Source: an uncultured Prevotella sp.
GTDB lineage: Bacteria > Bacteroidota > Bacteroidia > Bacteroidales > Bacteroidaceae
DNA length: 50,633 nt
Assembly: GCA_900553465.1 (NCBI GenBank)
Contig: USDT01000020.1
Span: 1 to 50,633, forward strand
Reading direction: 5' to 3'
Numbering within the stretch: the stretch's first letter is position 1; each line of letters starts with the position of its first letter. Positions 27,180 to 34,889 of this stretch are shown piece after piece. Below the pieces are notes generated by a model that was not told where the DNA came from, did not search any database, and saw only the letters and a program-made list of their open reading frames with translations. A program made the position numbers and the translations under genes.

Positions 27180-27672
27180 CATGTGCAGGATGGACTGGAA
27201 GCGGCTGTGCATAAATATGCAGAAAAAGGAGTGGAGAAATGAATAAATATTCTGCGTAACTCGAAAATACGGCGATATTTTCGTCCGGCAGTGCTCCCGG
27301 CCGCAAATTCGCGAGTTTTGAGAGGGTTGTGTAATATATTGATGCACAGTGGCTTAGATAAAACAAGACAAAAGGACAGCCCGTTCCTTCTTGTGGAACA
27401 GGCTGTTTTAGGGTGTGAAACGGGCCGTTTCTGGGTGTGATATGCAGTATTTCAGGGCCTGATATGTTGCATATTAAGGGCTGGAATAGGCTTAATTGCG
27501 ACGCCACTCGTTTTTTGTCATTTTCGGAATGCAATAATATGCATCTTTTATACGTTTCTACCCGCATCCTCGTTTCTATTTTGCGAAAATTTTTTGTCAA
27601 AATATTTTACTGCCGAAACTGTATATTTATGCAGTCCGGCAGCGATAAGGCACATATCGTGCATGCGGTTTT
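27180..27672 (-). repeat. Intergenic mosaic element, copy C (inverted relative to B)
   Basis: No gene lies between the mdh promoter region and the efflux operon's 3' end. Read on the minus strand, the element repeats the order of copy B: a TGACAAAA...CGCAAAA block (27579-27600); several GAAACnGnCTGTTTC-type inverted repeats (27375-27480, best stem ACAGCC-GTTCC/GGAAC-GGCTGT); the 26-bp core (27297-27322), identical to copy B; then dyads TGAATAAATATTCT-like (27240-27253) and TGCATAAATATGCA (27208-27221), 32 bp apart. The 27060-27180 stretch to its left is GC-rich and unassigned. Confidence 0.7.
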
Positions 27673-29274
27673 TCATATCTTCCTGTTACGCATTCGCCAG
27701 ATGTTCTGTTTCACTTCGCCGGCCAGGGTTTTCCAGTAGGGCATGAGTTTCAGCGTGTGGCGCACGGGCGTATCGTAGAGTAGGAAGAGCAGCAACAGGC
27801 CGGCGCAGAGGTATATCACCCATCCGTATATCTGCTTGATGCTTATCTCCATCACCTGGGTTGTGAATTCCTGCATGAATGCGGCAAGGTCTATGTGGCT
27901 CCGGCTCACTGCAACGCTGTCCACCGAAGCTCCGTAGCGCGCCATGTTGTCGGGCACGTAGTAGTTGATCATGCGTGAGTAGATGGCTCCGCCTATCACT
28001 CCTCCCACAATCATATGGAGCATGTTGAACACGCTCAGGCCCTGGAAGAAGTGCTGAAAGGTCATCATCTCCTCCAGACATACCATGAACGTGGCGCTGA
28101 GTATGGCGTAGGCGAACGAGCGGCACACTATCATCGGCGCGAGTTGCGAGATGTGAAGCTCGGACGAAACGGTGAGGTAGAAGCCAATGAGATAAACCGT
28201 CAGTGTGGTCATGCCGATGATGATGAGGCGCAGATAGTTGTAGCCTTTTATGTGCATCCACCAGTATGCGAAAAGACATCCGGCCAGAATGCCGCCCAAT
28301 GCATACCAGTCGGTGGTGACACTCACCATAGCCTCGTAGTGCATCACGCCTTCGTAGAACAGTTCTTCGAGCACGTGTTCCGTGCCGAGAATCATCTCCA
28401 CGAGTGTGATGAGGCCGAGCAGAGGCAGGTAGTGGCGGTAAGTCCATATTTTCGGATCAAGATACGGATGGCGGATGGTGAGCATACGCCACATGCAGAA
28501 TATCAGATTTACCACAATGACCGCTGCGAGCTGCCATGTGACGGGACTGTTCCACCAGTCGAGATACTCGCCGTAGTCGAACAGTGCGGCCACTTCGAGC
28601 ACCAGGGCTGCCCACAGTGCTCCGCCGAGCCAGTCGATGCCGTAGAGCGGAAACTTGCGCATGAAGCGGAAGTGGCGCACGCAGCACGTCAGCACCGTGA
28701 GCATCACGAGCATTGTGCCGGCCGTGTAGAGGTGCATGTATGTCCAGTGGAAATGATACATCAGGTATGTTGTGAGCAGGTCGGACAACTGCATGCTGCC
28801 GAGAATGATGATGTGCAGCAGCGGGAAGAACACCGTGAAGTCACGCTTCGGCGTCATCCACAGCTGTATGGTGGACATACATTCGAATGTGCCTTGTATC
28901 TTGCAGATGCCTTCAACGAAGCATACGGCCCAGAGCAGGGGCAGGAATGTGATGTGCGGTGCCGCAAGGCTGCACAGCAGGATGCCGAGGGCCGACGCCG
29001 TGAGCAGGGTCTTGTTGGTGAAGCGGAACTTCATGCGGAAGAGCACGGGAAAGTAGATGGCCATGCCGGCAAGGTTGGCGTAAAGGCACATCTGAAGGTC
29101 CTCGCGCATTAGTGAGTGGCCTCCCACCATCTCGTTGAGCGCGCCAAGATAGACGCCTCCCGACATCTGGAACATGAAGGCGAACACCACGTAGATCCAA
29201 GGTTGCAGTTTGCGCGGTACGAAACTGCGGAACATGGGCATGGTGAACGGTCCGTTGAGTACAGGTGCTCCCAT
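27673..29274 (-). CDS. MFS multidrug efflux permease, EmrB/DHA2-like
   Basis: 533 residues with about 14 hydrophobic segments, the DHA2 topology. Recognisable stretches are WIYVVFAFMFQMSGGVYLGAL (helix 1), an AAPHITFLPLLWAVCFVEGICKI segment and the late IVGGVIGGAIYSRMINYYV. The start is 2 bp after the stop of the HlyD-type adaptor, so the two are translationally coupled. Together with the TolC-type gene it should form a tripartite pump driven by proton motive force. Substrate unknown. It differs clearly from E. coli EmrB, so the name is by class only. Confidence 0.85.
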   Translation of the reverse strand: MGAPVLNGPFTMPMFRSFVPRKLQPWIYVVFAFMFQMSGGVYLGALNEMVGGHSLMREDLQMCLYANLAGMAIYFPVLFRMKFRFTNKTLLTASALGILLCSLAAPHITFLPLLWAVCFVEGICKIQGTFECMSTIQLWMTPKRDFTVFFPLLHIIILGSMQLSDLLTTYLMYHFHWTYMHLYTAGTMLVMLTVLTCCVRHFRFMRKFPLYGIDWLGGALWAALVLEVAALFDYGEYLDWWNSPVTWQLAAVIVVNLIFCMWRMLTIRHPYLDPKIWTYRHYLPLLGLITLVEMILGTEHVLEELFYEGVMHYEAMVSVTTDWYALGGILAGCLFAYWWMHIKGYNYLRLIIIGMTTLTVYLIGFYLTVSSELHISQLAPMIVCRSFAYAILSATFMVCLEEMMTFQHFFQGLSVFNMLHMIVGGVIGGAIYSRMINYYVPDNMARYGASVDSVAVSRSHIDLAAFMQEFTTQVMEISIKQIYGWVIYLCAGLLLLFLLYDTPVRHTLKLMPYWKTLAGEVKQNIWRMRNRKI

Positions 29275-29276
29275 GA

Positions 29277-30311
29277 TCAGTGTTTCACTTTACATTCTAC
29301 GTTGAACCCGGCGCGCAGTTTCTTCATGTCGGCTTCGCTGTTGCCTTCGAGTCTTATGCGCACCGGCACGCGCTGTTCCACCTTCACGAAGTTGCCGGTT
29401 GCATTGTCCTGCGGGATGAGTGAGAAGGCTGCTCCGGTGGCGTCTGATATCGATTCCACCACACCGCGGTATGTCACGCCCGGCACGGCGTCGGCAGTCA
29501 TCGTCACTTCAGCGCCCTCGTGTATGTCGGGCAACTGCGTCTCGCGGTAGTTTGCCACCACCCAGAGGTCGGTGCCGTCGACAAAGTCCACCATCGTCTG
29601 GCCCGGTTGTACGAGCTGTCCTTCGTGTATGTTCTTGCGGCCTGTCATTCCGTCGCATGTGGCGGTGATGACTGTGTACGACAGATTGAGGCGTGCCAGG
29701 TCGAGACTTGCCTGTGCCAGTCTTACGGCTGCCTCGTTCTGTGTGAGGCGGCGCGTCTGTTCGTTCTTCACGAGTGATGTGCTTCGTCTTGCGCGTGAGG
29801 CCTTTTCGTAGCGTGCCTTGGCTGTCTGGTATGCTGTTTTCACGTTGTCATACTGCTGGCGGGTGACTGCGTCTTCCTTCAGAAGCTTCTCGTAGCGTTG
29901 CAGTTCGCGGCGCGCGTTGTCCATCACCACCTTCATTTCTTCTATTCCGGCTTCGTTCACGCTGATGTTGCTCTGTGTGGTCTCAATGCCGGCCGTTGTG
30001 ACAGAGCGTCCGGCCATGGCGTTGCTCAGGTCTGCTTCGGCCTGTGCCAGTCGCAGTCTGAACTCCGAATCCTCTATTATCACGAGCGTGTCGCCCTTTT
30101 TCACCGGCTGGAACTCCTCAAAACATATTTTCTTTATGAATCCCTGTACGCGGGTGTTGACCGGTGTGATGTGCTGTCTCACCTGCGCGTTGTCGGTATA
30201 TTCCACGTTTCCGAGGTGTATGAAACGTGAGCATACATAGACAAGTCCGCCTACGAGAAAACAAAGTATGAGAATGTTATAAATCATTCTTCTGGTTCTT
30301 CTTGCTATCAT
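29277..30311 (-). CDS. HlyD/EmrA-type membrane-fusion adaptor
   Basis: 344 residues. One N-terminal membrane anchor (about residues 10-28) is followed by the split biotinyl-lipoyl motif (VEYTDNAQVRQHITPVNTRVQGFI and KKGDTLVIIEDSEFRLRLAQAEADL). A long alpha-hairpin comes next, then the second lipoyl half and beta-barrel (YTVITATCDGMTGRKNIHEGQLVQPGQ, LWVVANYRETQLPDIHEGAEV). It bridges the inner-membrane permease and the outer-membrane channel. It begins 12 bp after the TolC-type gene's stop. Confidence 0.93.
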   Translation of the reverse strand: MIARRTRRMIYNILILCFLVGGLVYVCSRFIHLGNVEYTDNAQVRQHITPVNTRVQGFIKKICFEEFQPVKKGDTLVIIEDSEFRLRLAQAEADLSNAMAGRSVTTAGIETTQSNISVNEAGIEEMKVVMDNARRELQRYEKLLKEDAVTRQQYDNVKTAYQTAKARYEKASRARRSTSLVKNEQTRRLTQNEAAVRLAQASLDLARLNLSYTVITATCDGMTGRKNIHEGQLVQPGQTMVDFVDGTDLWVVANYRETQLPDIHEGAEVTMTADAVPGVTYRGVVESISDATGAAFSLIPQDNATGNFVKVEQRVPVRIRLEGNSEADMKKLRAGFNVECKVKH

Positions 30312-30323
30312 GACTTTTCTGTT

Positions 30324-31643
30324 TTAAAGGGTGTGGGTTAAATATTTCATTTTGTAATAATTGTAAATCACGTCTATGCGTGCGTTGACGAGTCCGAGTT
30401 CGGCGTCAAGTTTGGTGTTGCTGGCGTCGAGCATGTCGGTGAGCAATGCCAGTTCGTTACGGTAACGGTTGTCCGTCACGTCGTAGTTCTGTCGTGCCAG
30501 TTCGGTTTTCTTCTTCTGGGTCTGCAGTTCGGTGAACGATGTCAGGTAGTCGGTGTAAGCCGCCTGTACTGCATTCTCCACCTGTTCGCGTGCCAGCGTC
30601 TGCTGCTCCATGGCCTGTCGGGTCTGCAGTCGTGCCTGTTTCACCTTTTTGTTGCTCTTGAAGAGCGACGAGATGTTGTATTTCACGCCTATTCCGACAA
30701 ACCAGTAGTTGAAGTTGTTGTCCAGTACCGGCACTTCAATTGTTATCGGACCGTCGAGGTGTTCCTCCGCCACAACGGCTATCTTGGGCAGCATTTCGGA
30801 ACGCTCGAGCTTCTCCTTCTGACGACTCATCTCCACGTTGAGGCCGCTCTGTTGCAGCGACAGGTTTGAGGTTGAGGCTTTCTGCTGCCACTCGTCCTCG
30901 TTTCCTGCCACGGCGTCGGAGGTCAGCAGAGTGGTGTCGGGCACAATCTCGGTGTCCGCCGGCAGGTGGAGTGTGGTGACAAGCTGGTGGTTCATTATCT
31001 TTTTCGCGTCGTTCACCTTGGTCAGTTGCAGTTTCAGATTCTCGAGTTGCAGCTCGTATCGTGTGATGTCGTTCTTCAGTGCCGAACCCTGTTCGCGGCG
31101 CGCCTCCATGTTCTTTATCACGATTTTCGTCAGGTCGATGTTCTTTTCTATCACCGATGCCTGGTTTTCCAGTTTGAAGAGGTTGAGATAGTAGCCCGTG
31201 AGAATGAAGCGGATGTCCTGCCGGTTCTTCTGCCAGTCGAGCGCGGCCATCTGTTCTCCAAGTTCGGCGAGCGCAATGCCGCTGTTTATTGCACCGCCCG
31301 AGTAAACGGTCATCGATGCCTGCAGTGCGAAGTTGTTGCCGAAGTGGGGCATGGATATCGTCTGTCCGTTGCTGAAGTCGCGGTCCCACAGATAGCCGTC
31401 GCCGAGGTAGCTTGCCGACAATGATGCGCTTATGTCGGGCAGACGCTGTGCCTTGGCTGTCTTCACGGCCATGGCGGCGGCCTCCTTGCCTGTGTTGTAC
31501 GATTTTATACTGCTGCTGTTCTCGTCGGCCAGCCGGAACATCTCGTCGAGTGAGAGCATGCGCCGGTCGGTGTTCTGGGCATGAAGCCCGTGTCCGCACA
31601 GCACCGCACACAGCGATGCTATGAGACAAAATGATTTGCTCAT
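30324..31643 (-). CDS. TolC-family outer-membrane efflux protein
   Basis: 439 residues with a signal peptide (MSKSFCLIASLCAVLCGHGLHA-Q). The duplicated TolC layout is visible: LSLDEMFRLADENSSSIKSY opening the first half, a long helix with AMAVKTAKAQRLPDISASLSASY, and the second half with RSEMLPKIAVVAEEHLDG and a closing helix (NTKLDAELGLVNARIDVIYNYY). It supplies the trans-periplasmic channel. It is the first gene of the operon, with a 178-nt leader and an operator-like palindrome at its promoter. Confidence 0.93.
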   Translation of the reverse strand: MSKSFCLIASLCAVLCGHGLHAQNTDRRMLSLDEMFRLADENSSSIKSYNTGKEAAAMAVKTAKAQRLPDISASLSASYLGDGYLWDRDFSNGQTISMPHFGNNFALQASMTVYSGGAINSGIALAELGEQMAALDWQKNRQDIRFILTGYYLNLFKLENQASVIEKNIDLTKIVIKNMEARREQGSALKNDITRYELQLENLKLQLTKVNDAKKIMNHQLVTTLHLPADTEIVPDTTLLTSDAVAGNEDEWQQKASTSNLSLQQSGLNVEMSRQKEKLERSEMLPKIAVVAEEHLDGPITIEVPVLDNNFNYWFVGIGVKYNISSLFKSNKKVKQARLQTRQAMEQQTLAREQVENAVQAAYTDYLTSFTELQTQKKKTELARQNYDVTDNRYRNELALLTDMLDASNTKLDAELGLVNARIDVIYNYYKMKYLTHTL

Positions 31644-31827
31644 ACTATGAAATAAAAATGAATGAAAAATTATTATGAATTATGAAAACAGTGCTGTGGA
31701 CGCAGTATTAAATTATTGCTGCGACTCCCCAGTGATGGAAACGATGGATTTTATTTGTGTAAAGAATCGTTGTCCCGAATAAATTCATTTTCATAATCCG
31801 ATGAAATGTGTGTATCTTTTGTCGGTG

Positions 31828-31856
31828 CAAAGTTAACAACTTATGCGATAAGTTGT
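31828..31856 (-). promoter_or_regulatory. Efflux-operon promoter with 9-3-9 palindromic operator
   Basis: TAACTTTG on the minus strand (31828-31835) is the -7 box. Abutting it is a perfect palindrome, ACAACTTAT-GCG-ATAAGTTGT (31836-31856), filling the spacer where the -33 region would be read. A protein bound there would block RNA polymerase, so this is probably a repressor site. The adjacent LysR or an unlinked TetR/MarR-type protein could be the binder. Confidence 0.65.
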
Positions 31857-31888
31857 AACCTTATAGGCTTTGATATATAAGATTTTTT

Positions 31889-31926
31889 AACAAAAACACG
31901 CCATTCACAGTGTGGATGGCGTGTTT
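31889..31926 (-). terminator. Terminator of the lysR gene
   Basis: A 16-bp stem (31894-31909 with 31911-31926, one G-U pair) lies just after the lysR stop and is followed on the minus strand by TTTTTGTTAAAAAA. It separates lysR from the efflux promoter. Confidence 0.8.
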
Positions 31927-31988
31927 GCAGCCCTTTCGGGCCGACTGGTTATGTATGAATCTTTGGCTTATTATCGTTTTTTCGTTTC

Positions 31989-32891
31989 TCAGAGCCAGTC
32001 GCGCAGGCGTTCACGTATGGCGTTCGATTCGCTCAGCATTCTGAGGAACTCCTGTGCGGAACGCTTTCTGTACACGTTCTTCAGCACGTGTACGCATCCT
32101 TCCATACCGTTTCCCGGCATGTCGAGCGACACAGCTTTCACGCCCTGCTCGTTGTGTATGGTGGCTTCCGAGAGTATTGTGACCATCTGGCTCTGGCGTA
32201 TCAGTTTGAGCAGAATGTTCACTTCGTTCAGCTCTATACGCACGTTGAGTTTTCCCTGAAAACCTGACGATAGTCTGTCGAAGGCGTTGCGGGCCTGCAG
32301 TCCTTTCGATGGCAGCGCTATGTCGTAGTGGGTCAGTTCGTTGAGTGTTACCATGTCGTGCTGGGCGAGCGGGTGGTTATCCTGTACAACGGCTGCGAGA
32401 TGATTGCCGAAGAGCACGTGCGACTCTATCTCATCGTAGTGGACAGTCGGTTTGAATGCCAGAACGAAGTCGAGCTCGCGGTGTCCGAGTTTCTCCATCA
32501 GGTTGGCCATTGGTTCGTAGAATATGTTGAGCTTCACCTGAGGATATTGTTTCATGAATGTCATGAGCGTTTCGGTGAGAATCGGACTGAATGTGAATGT
32601 CACACCGATGTTGAGTGTGCCCGTGAGCAGATGCTGCAGATCGTGTATCCGGTCTATGCATGTGTCGGCCGAGTGCAGCGTGTTCTGGGCGTAGGGCAGC
32701 AGTTCTTCGCCGGCTTCCGTGAGGCTTACGTTGTGGCTGTTGCGCATGAAGAGTTGCGCGTTCATCTCCTGCTCGAGTTGTCTTATCTGCTGCGAGAGTG
32801 TGCTTTGGGTTATGAACAGAGCCTTGGCAGCTTCTGAGAAATTGAGTGTTTCGGCGGCTTTGACGAAGTATTTCAGCTGTCTGAGTTCCAT
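31989..32891 (-). CDS. LysR-family transcriptional regulator (OxyR/CynR-like)
   Basis: 300 residues, standard LysR size. The N-terminal winged helix-turn-helix is clear (MELRQLKYFVKAAETLNFSEAAKALFITQSTLSQQIRQLE, then LFMRNSHNVSLTEAG). A periplasmic-binding-protein-like effector domain follows (LTGTLNIGVTFTFSPIL opens it). It lies directly upstream of the efflux operon on the same strand, separated by its own terminator, so it may control that operon. This is inference from position, since LysR regulators more often diverge from their targets. Confidence 0.92.
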   Translation of the reverse strand: MELRQLKYFVKAAETLNFSEAAKALFITQSTLSQQIRQLEQEMNAQLFMRNSHNVSLTEAGEELLPYAQNTLHSADTCIDRIHDLQHLLTGTLNIGVTFTFSPILTETLMTFMKQYPQVKLNIFYEPMANLMEKLGHRELDFVLAFKPTVHYDEIESHVLFGNHLAAVVQDNHPLAQHDMVTLNELTHYDIALPSKGLQARNAFDRLSSGFQGKLNVRIELNEVNILLKLIRQSQMVTILSEATIHNEQGVKAVSLDMPGNGMEGCVHVLKNVYRKRSAQEFLRMLSESNAIRERLRDWL

Positions 32892-32920
32892 ATATTTTTC
32901 TTTTTTGCCTGCGTATTTAT

Positions 32921-32953
32921 GTCACACGGTGACGTTTTACGTATGCAAATATA
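32921..32953 (-). promoter_or_regulatory. lysR promoter with small palindrome
   Basis: TATATTTG (32946-32953) on the minus strand is the -7 box. GTCAC-ACG-GTGAC (32921-32933) lies just after the predicted transcription start and could be an autoregulatory site. The promoter is only about 10 bp beyond the stop of the upstream exporter gene. Confidence 0.45.
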
Positions 32954-32962
32954 CAATATTTA

Positions 32963-33445
32963 TCACCTTGTTGCCTGAAAAGATATCTTTTTTAATAAGA
33001 ATACAGGTATCGTCGCACCGACCACCATGCCGATTATTATGAACGCGCATGTGAATCCGTTGAATGTCAGGAGATACAGATAATGATTGAATATCGGTTC
33101 CTCGCTGTGATAAAGACACATGAGCAGTGCCTCGATTGTGTGATAGGCGTACATTCCCGGAATCATTGGCAGAAGCGCCGGAAAGAAACATGTCTCGGCC
33201 GGACTCTTGGTGAAACGGGTCAGATATACGGCAACTATGCCGATGATGAATGCTGCGATGGTGCTTGCCAGAATGATGTGTGTCTGGAACACGCCGTTGT
33301 TCATGAGAATAAATCTCACGGAATGGCCTATGGCGGCGGTGATGGCGCAATACAGATATGTGCGGCGCGGCGGATTGCTGATGCTTGAGAAACCTATGGC
33401 TGCTATGGCCGCGAAGAATCCGTCCTGCAATATTTGGAAAAGCAT
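32963..33445 (-). CDS. Threonine/serine exporter, small subunit (ThrE_2/DUF3815)
   Basis: 160 residues, four to five membrane helices. It matches the C-terminal half of ThrE proteins: LQDGFFAAIAAIGFSSISNPPRR opens it and FFPALLPMIPGMYAYHTIEALL is the characteristic loop/helix. In many bacteria ThrE is split into two genes and this is the smaller part. It pairs with the gene 87 bp upstream (33533-34339) to export threonine/serine or a related small metabolite. Substrate is by family only. Confidence 0.87.
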   Translation of the reverse strand: MLFQILQDGFFAAIAAIGFSSISNPPRRTYLYCAITAAIGHSVRFILMNNGVFQTHIILASTIAAFIIGIVAVYLTRFTKSPAETCFFPALLPMIPGMYAYHTIEALLMCLYHSEEPIFNHYLYLLTFNGFTCAFIIIGMVVGATIPVFLLKKISFQATR

Positions 33446-33532
33446 AATAGTCTTTTTATTGTTTCTTTTGTGAAATTTGTTTCGTCATACAGCGTTTCCA
33501 GTAAAAGAGGATGCTGCATGACGCGGTCCCGG

Positions 33533-34339
33533 TCAGAACAGACTGAGATCCATTAGCAGCAGTCCGGCGCACAGTCCGGCCGAAAGACATGCCGTGAGTA
33601 CAATCGCATCGGTCAGTCTGCCGAACATGCAGATGTAATGACCGTCAAGCATATCGCTCACCGAATTGATGTAAGGAATACCCGGAATGAGATAAAGCAC
33701 GCTTGTTCCTATTGCTATTTCCGGCGTATCGCCCCATCCGAAAAGATGGGCTCCGGTGCAGATGACCGAAGAGAAAAATGCAGAACAGAAGAAAGTGAGG
33801 CGTACATCGGCCTTCTCGCTGAGCATTATCTGCTTGAGACGATAGCCTGCGAGTGTTGCGATGAACACTGTGAGCATTGCTGCTGCGTCGCCTCCGAAGA
33901 GACGGCAGAAAGCTGCGTTGGCCAGTGATGCGAGCAGAAGCACCAGCCGCTGGTTCTCCGGCTTGGTCTTGGTTATTTCCTCAAACTCGCAGCATGCCTT
34001 CTTGAAGTCGGCGCGTCCGTCGGCAACGTCCCAGCTGAGTTTGCTAAGGCGTGTGTTGATGTTGAAGCTGATGCCGCACTTGTGTATTCTTTTAATGTTG
34101 CTGTATGACTCGGTGTGCTCCTTGTCCCATACAGACAGATGTATGTGTGCAGGCATCACGGCCATGTCGGATTCTTTTCCGAATGCTTCCGACATGCGAC
34201 GTATGTTCTTCTCTATGCGTGCGCATGTAGCGCCGCAACCCATCAGCCATGCTGCATAGTCTGAAAGAAACATGCAGACTTCCTTGGTGGTCGGCAGGCT
34301 GTTGTTGCCTGCCGGTATATTACATGTATTCTGGTTCAT
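33533..34339 (-). CDS. Threonine/serine exporter, large subunit (ThrE/DUF1212)
   Basis: 268 residues. The soluble N-terminal domain has the family's FLSDYAAWLMGCGATCARIEKNIRRM and MAVMPAHIHLSV. Five or so membrane helices follow, including YLIPGIPYINSVSDMLDGHY, the family's PG-x-P-xxNS loop. It forms a two-gene exporter with the small subunit downstream. Its ATG (34337-34339) overlaps the 3' end of the small upstream gene by 20 bp, pointing to translational coupling. Confidence 0.88.
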   Translation of the reverse strand: MNQNTCNIPAGNNSLPTTKEVCMFLSDYAAWLMGCGATCARIEKNIRRMSEAFGKESDMAVMPAHIHLSVWDKEHTESYSNIKRIHKCGISFNINTRLSKLSWDVADGRADFKKACCEFEEITKTKPENQRLVLLLASLANAAFCRLFGGDAAAMLTVFIATLAGYRLKQIMLSEKADVRLTFFCSAFFSSVICTGAHLFGWGDTPEIAIGTSVLYLIPGIPYINSVSDMLDGHYICMFGRLTDAIVLTACLSAGLCAGLLLMDLSLF

Positions 34340-34517
34340 CGATCAGATATTCGTCGCCAGGGCAATAAAACAGTTCGTTGTCTTTGCTGATTTCGAAAAA
34401 GTGAGAATCATTCTCTTTGTTGCTGCACTCTTTGCGGAAGTTTTCAATTGCTCTGAAAACAAATGTAAGAATCAGGATTCCTACGATAAACGCCCATGTG
34501 ATTATATAAACATTCAT
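34320..34517 (-). CDS. Small single-span membrane protein coupled to the exporter
   Basis: 65 residues from ATG 34517: MNVYIITWAFIVGILILTFVF is one membrane helix, followed by a charged tail (RAIENFRKECSNKENDSHF) and an acidic end rich in Asp/Glu/Tyr. A promoter-like box lies about 25 bp upstream, and the stop overlaps the start of the ThrE large subunit, both of which support a real gene. No family recognised. It could be an accessory subunit of the exporter or simply co-transcribed. Confidence 0.68.
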   Translation of the reverse strand: MNVYIITWAFIVGILILTFVFRAIENFRKECSNKENDSHFFEISKDNELFYCPGDEYLIDEPEYM

Positions 34518-34541
34518 AGTTAAATATTTTTTTTGACGCTG

Positions 34542-34549
34542 CAAAGGTA
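34542..34549 (-). promoter_or_regulatory. -7 promoter element of the small ORF-ThrE operon
   Basis: TACCTTTG on the minus strand gives a leader of about 18 nt before ATG 34517. No normal -33 box was found. Confidence 0.5.
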
Positions 34550-34889
34550 TCGTTTTGACAAAGGGTGGGGAATATCTTGTTAACGGAAATTTCGATAGTG
34601 ACTATTGGTATTTATAATTTATTTGATGTCTGCTGCTTTTGTGCCTGAAACGGGAGAAAGGGTGTGAAATAAGAAAAAAAGTCTAATAATACACTGAAAA
34701 CATACAATCTGCATATTGGTTTTCCGAATGTAAGTTTCGGATATACCGATAGCAGATGAATGAAATTGTGGTTTGTATGCTTTTGTGATAAATAATTGTG
34801 AATGCTGCTAAAGGCGAAAATGAAGGGCGGAAAAGATTTTCCAGCCCTTCATAATATGTTTTTTATGAAATAATACGCAGTTGCATGTA
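34550..34889. other. AT-rich gap between the ThrE operon and the first sulfatase
   Basis: Besides the sulfatase terminator at 34822-34850 I see no gene, repeat or further regulatory site in this AT-rich stretch. Confidence 0.5.
34822..34850 (-). terminator. Hairpin after the first sulfatase gene
   Basis: GAAGGGC (34822-34828) pairs with GCCCTTC (34844-34850), and inner GGAAAA/TTTTCC pairing leaves one bulged A. It lies 40 bp past the sulfatase stop. The following T content is modest on the minus strand. Confidence 0.6.

Larger units (their letters stand above)
31644..31988 (-). other. Leader of the efflux operon and gap to lysR
   Basis: This holds the operon's 178-nt untranslated leader, the promoter/operator (31828-31856) and the lysR terminator. 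No small gene is seen. Confidence 0.5.

Noticed and set aside
28015..29112. 365-codon frame antisense to the MFS permease
   Set aside because: Very rich in His and Glu as expected from the reverse of a membrane-protein gene; no start context or family.
27673..31643. RND-type efflux system
   Set aside because: The permease has about 14 helices and no large periplasmic loops, so this is an MFS-based tripartite pump.
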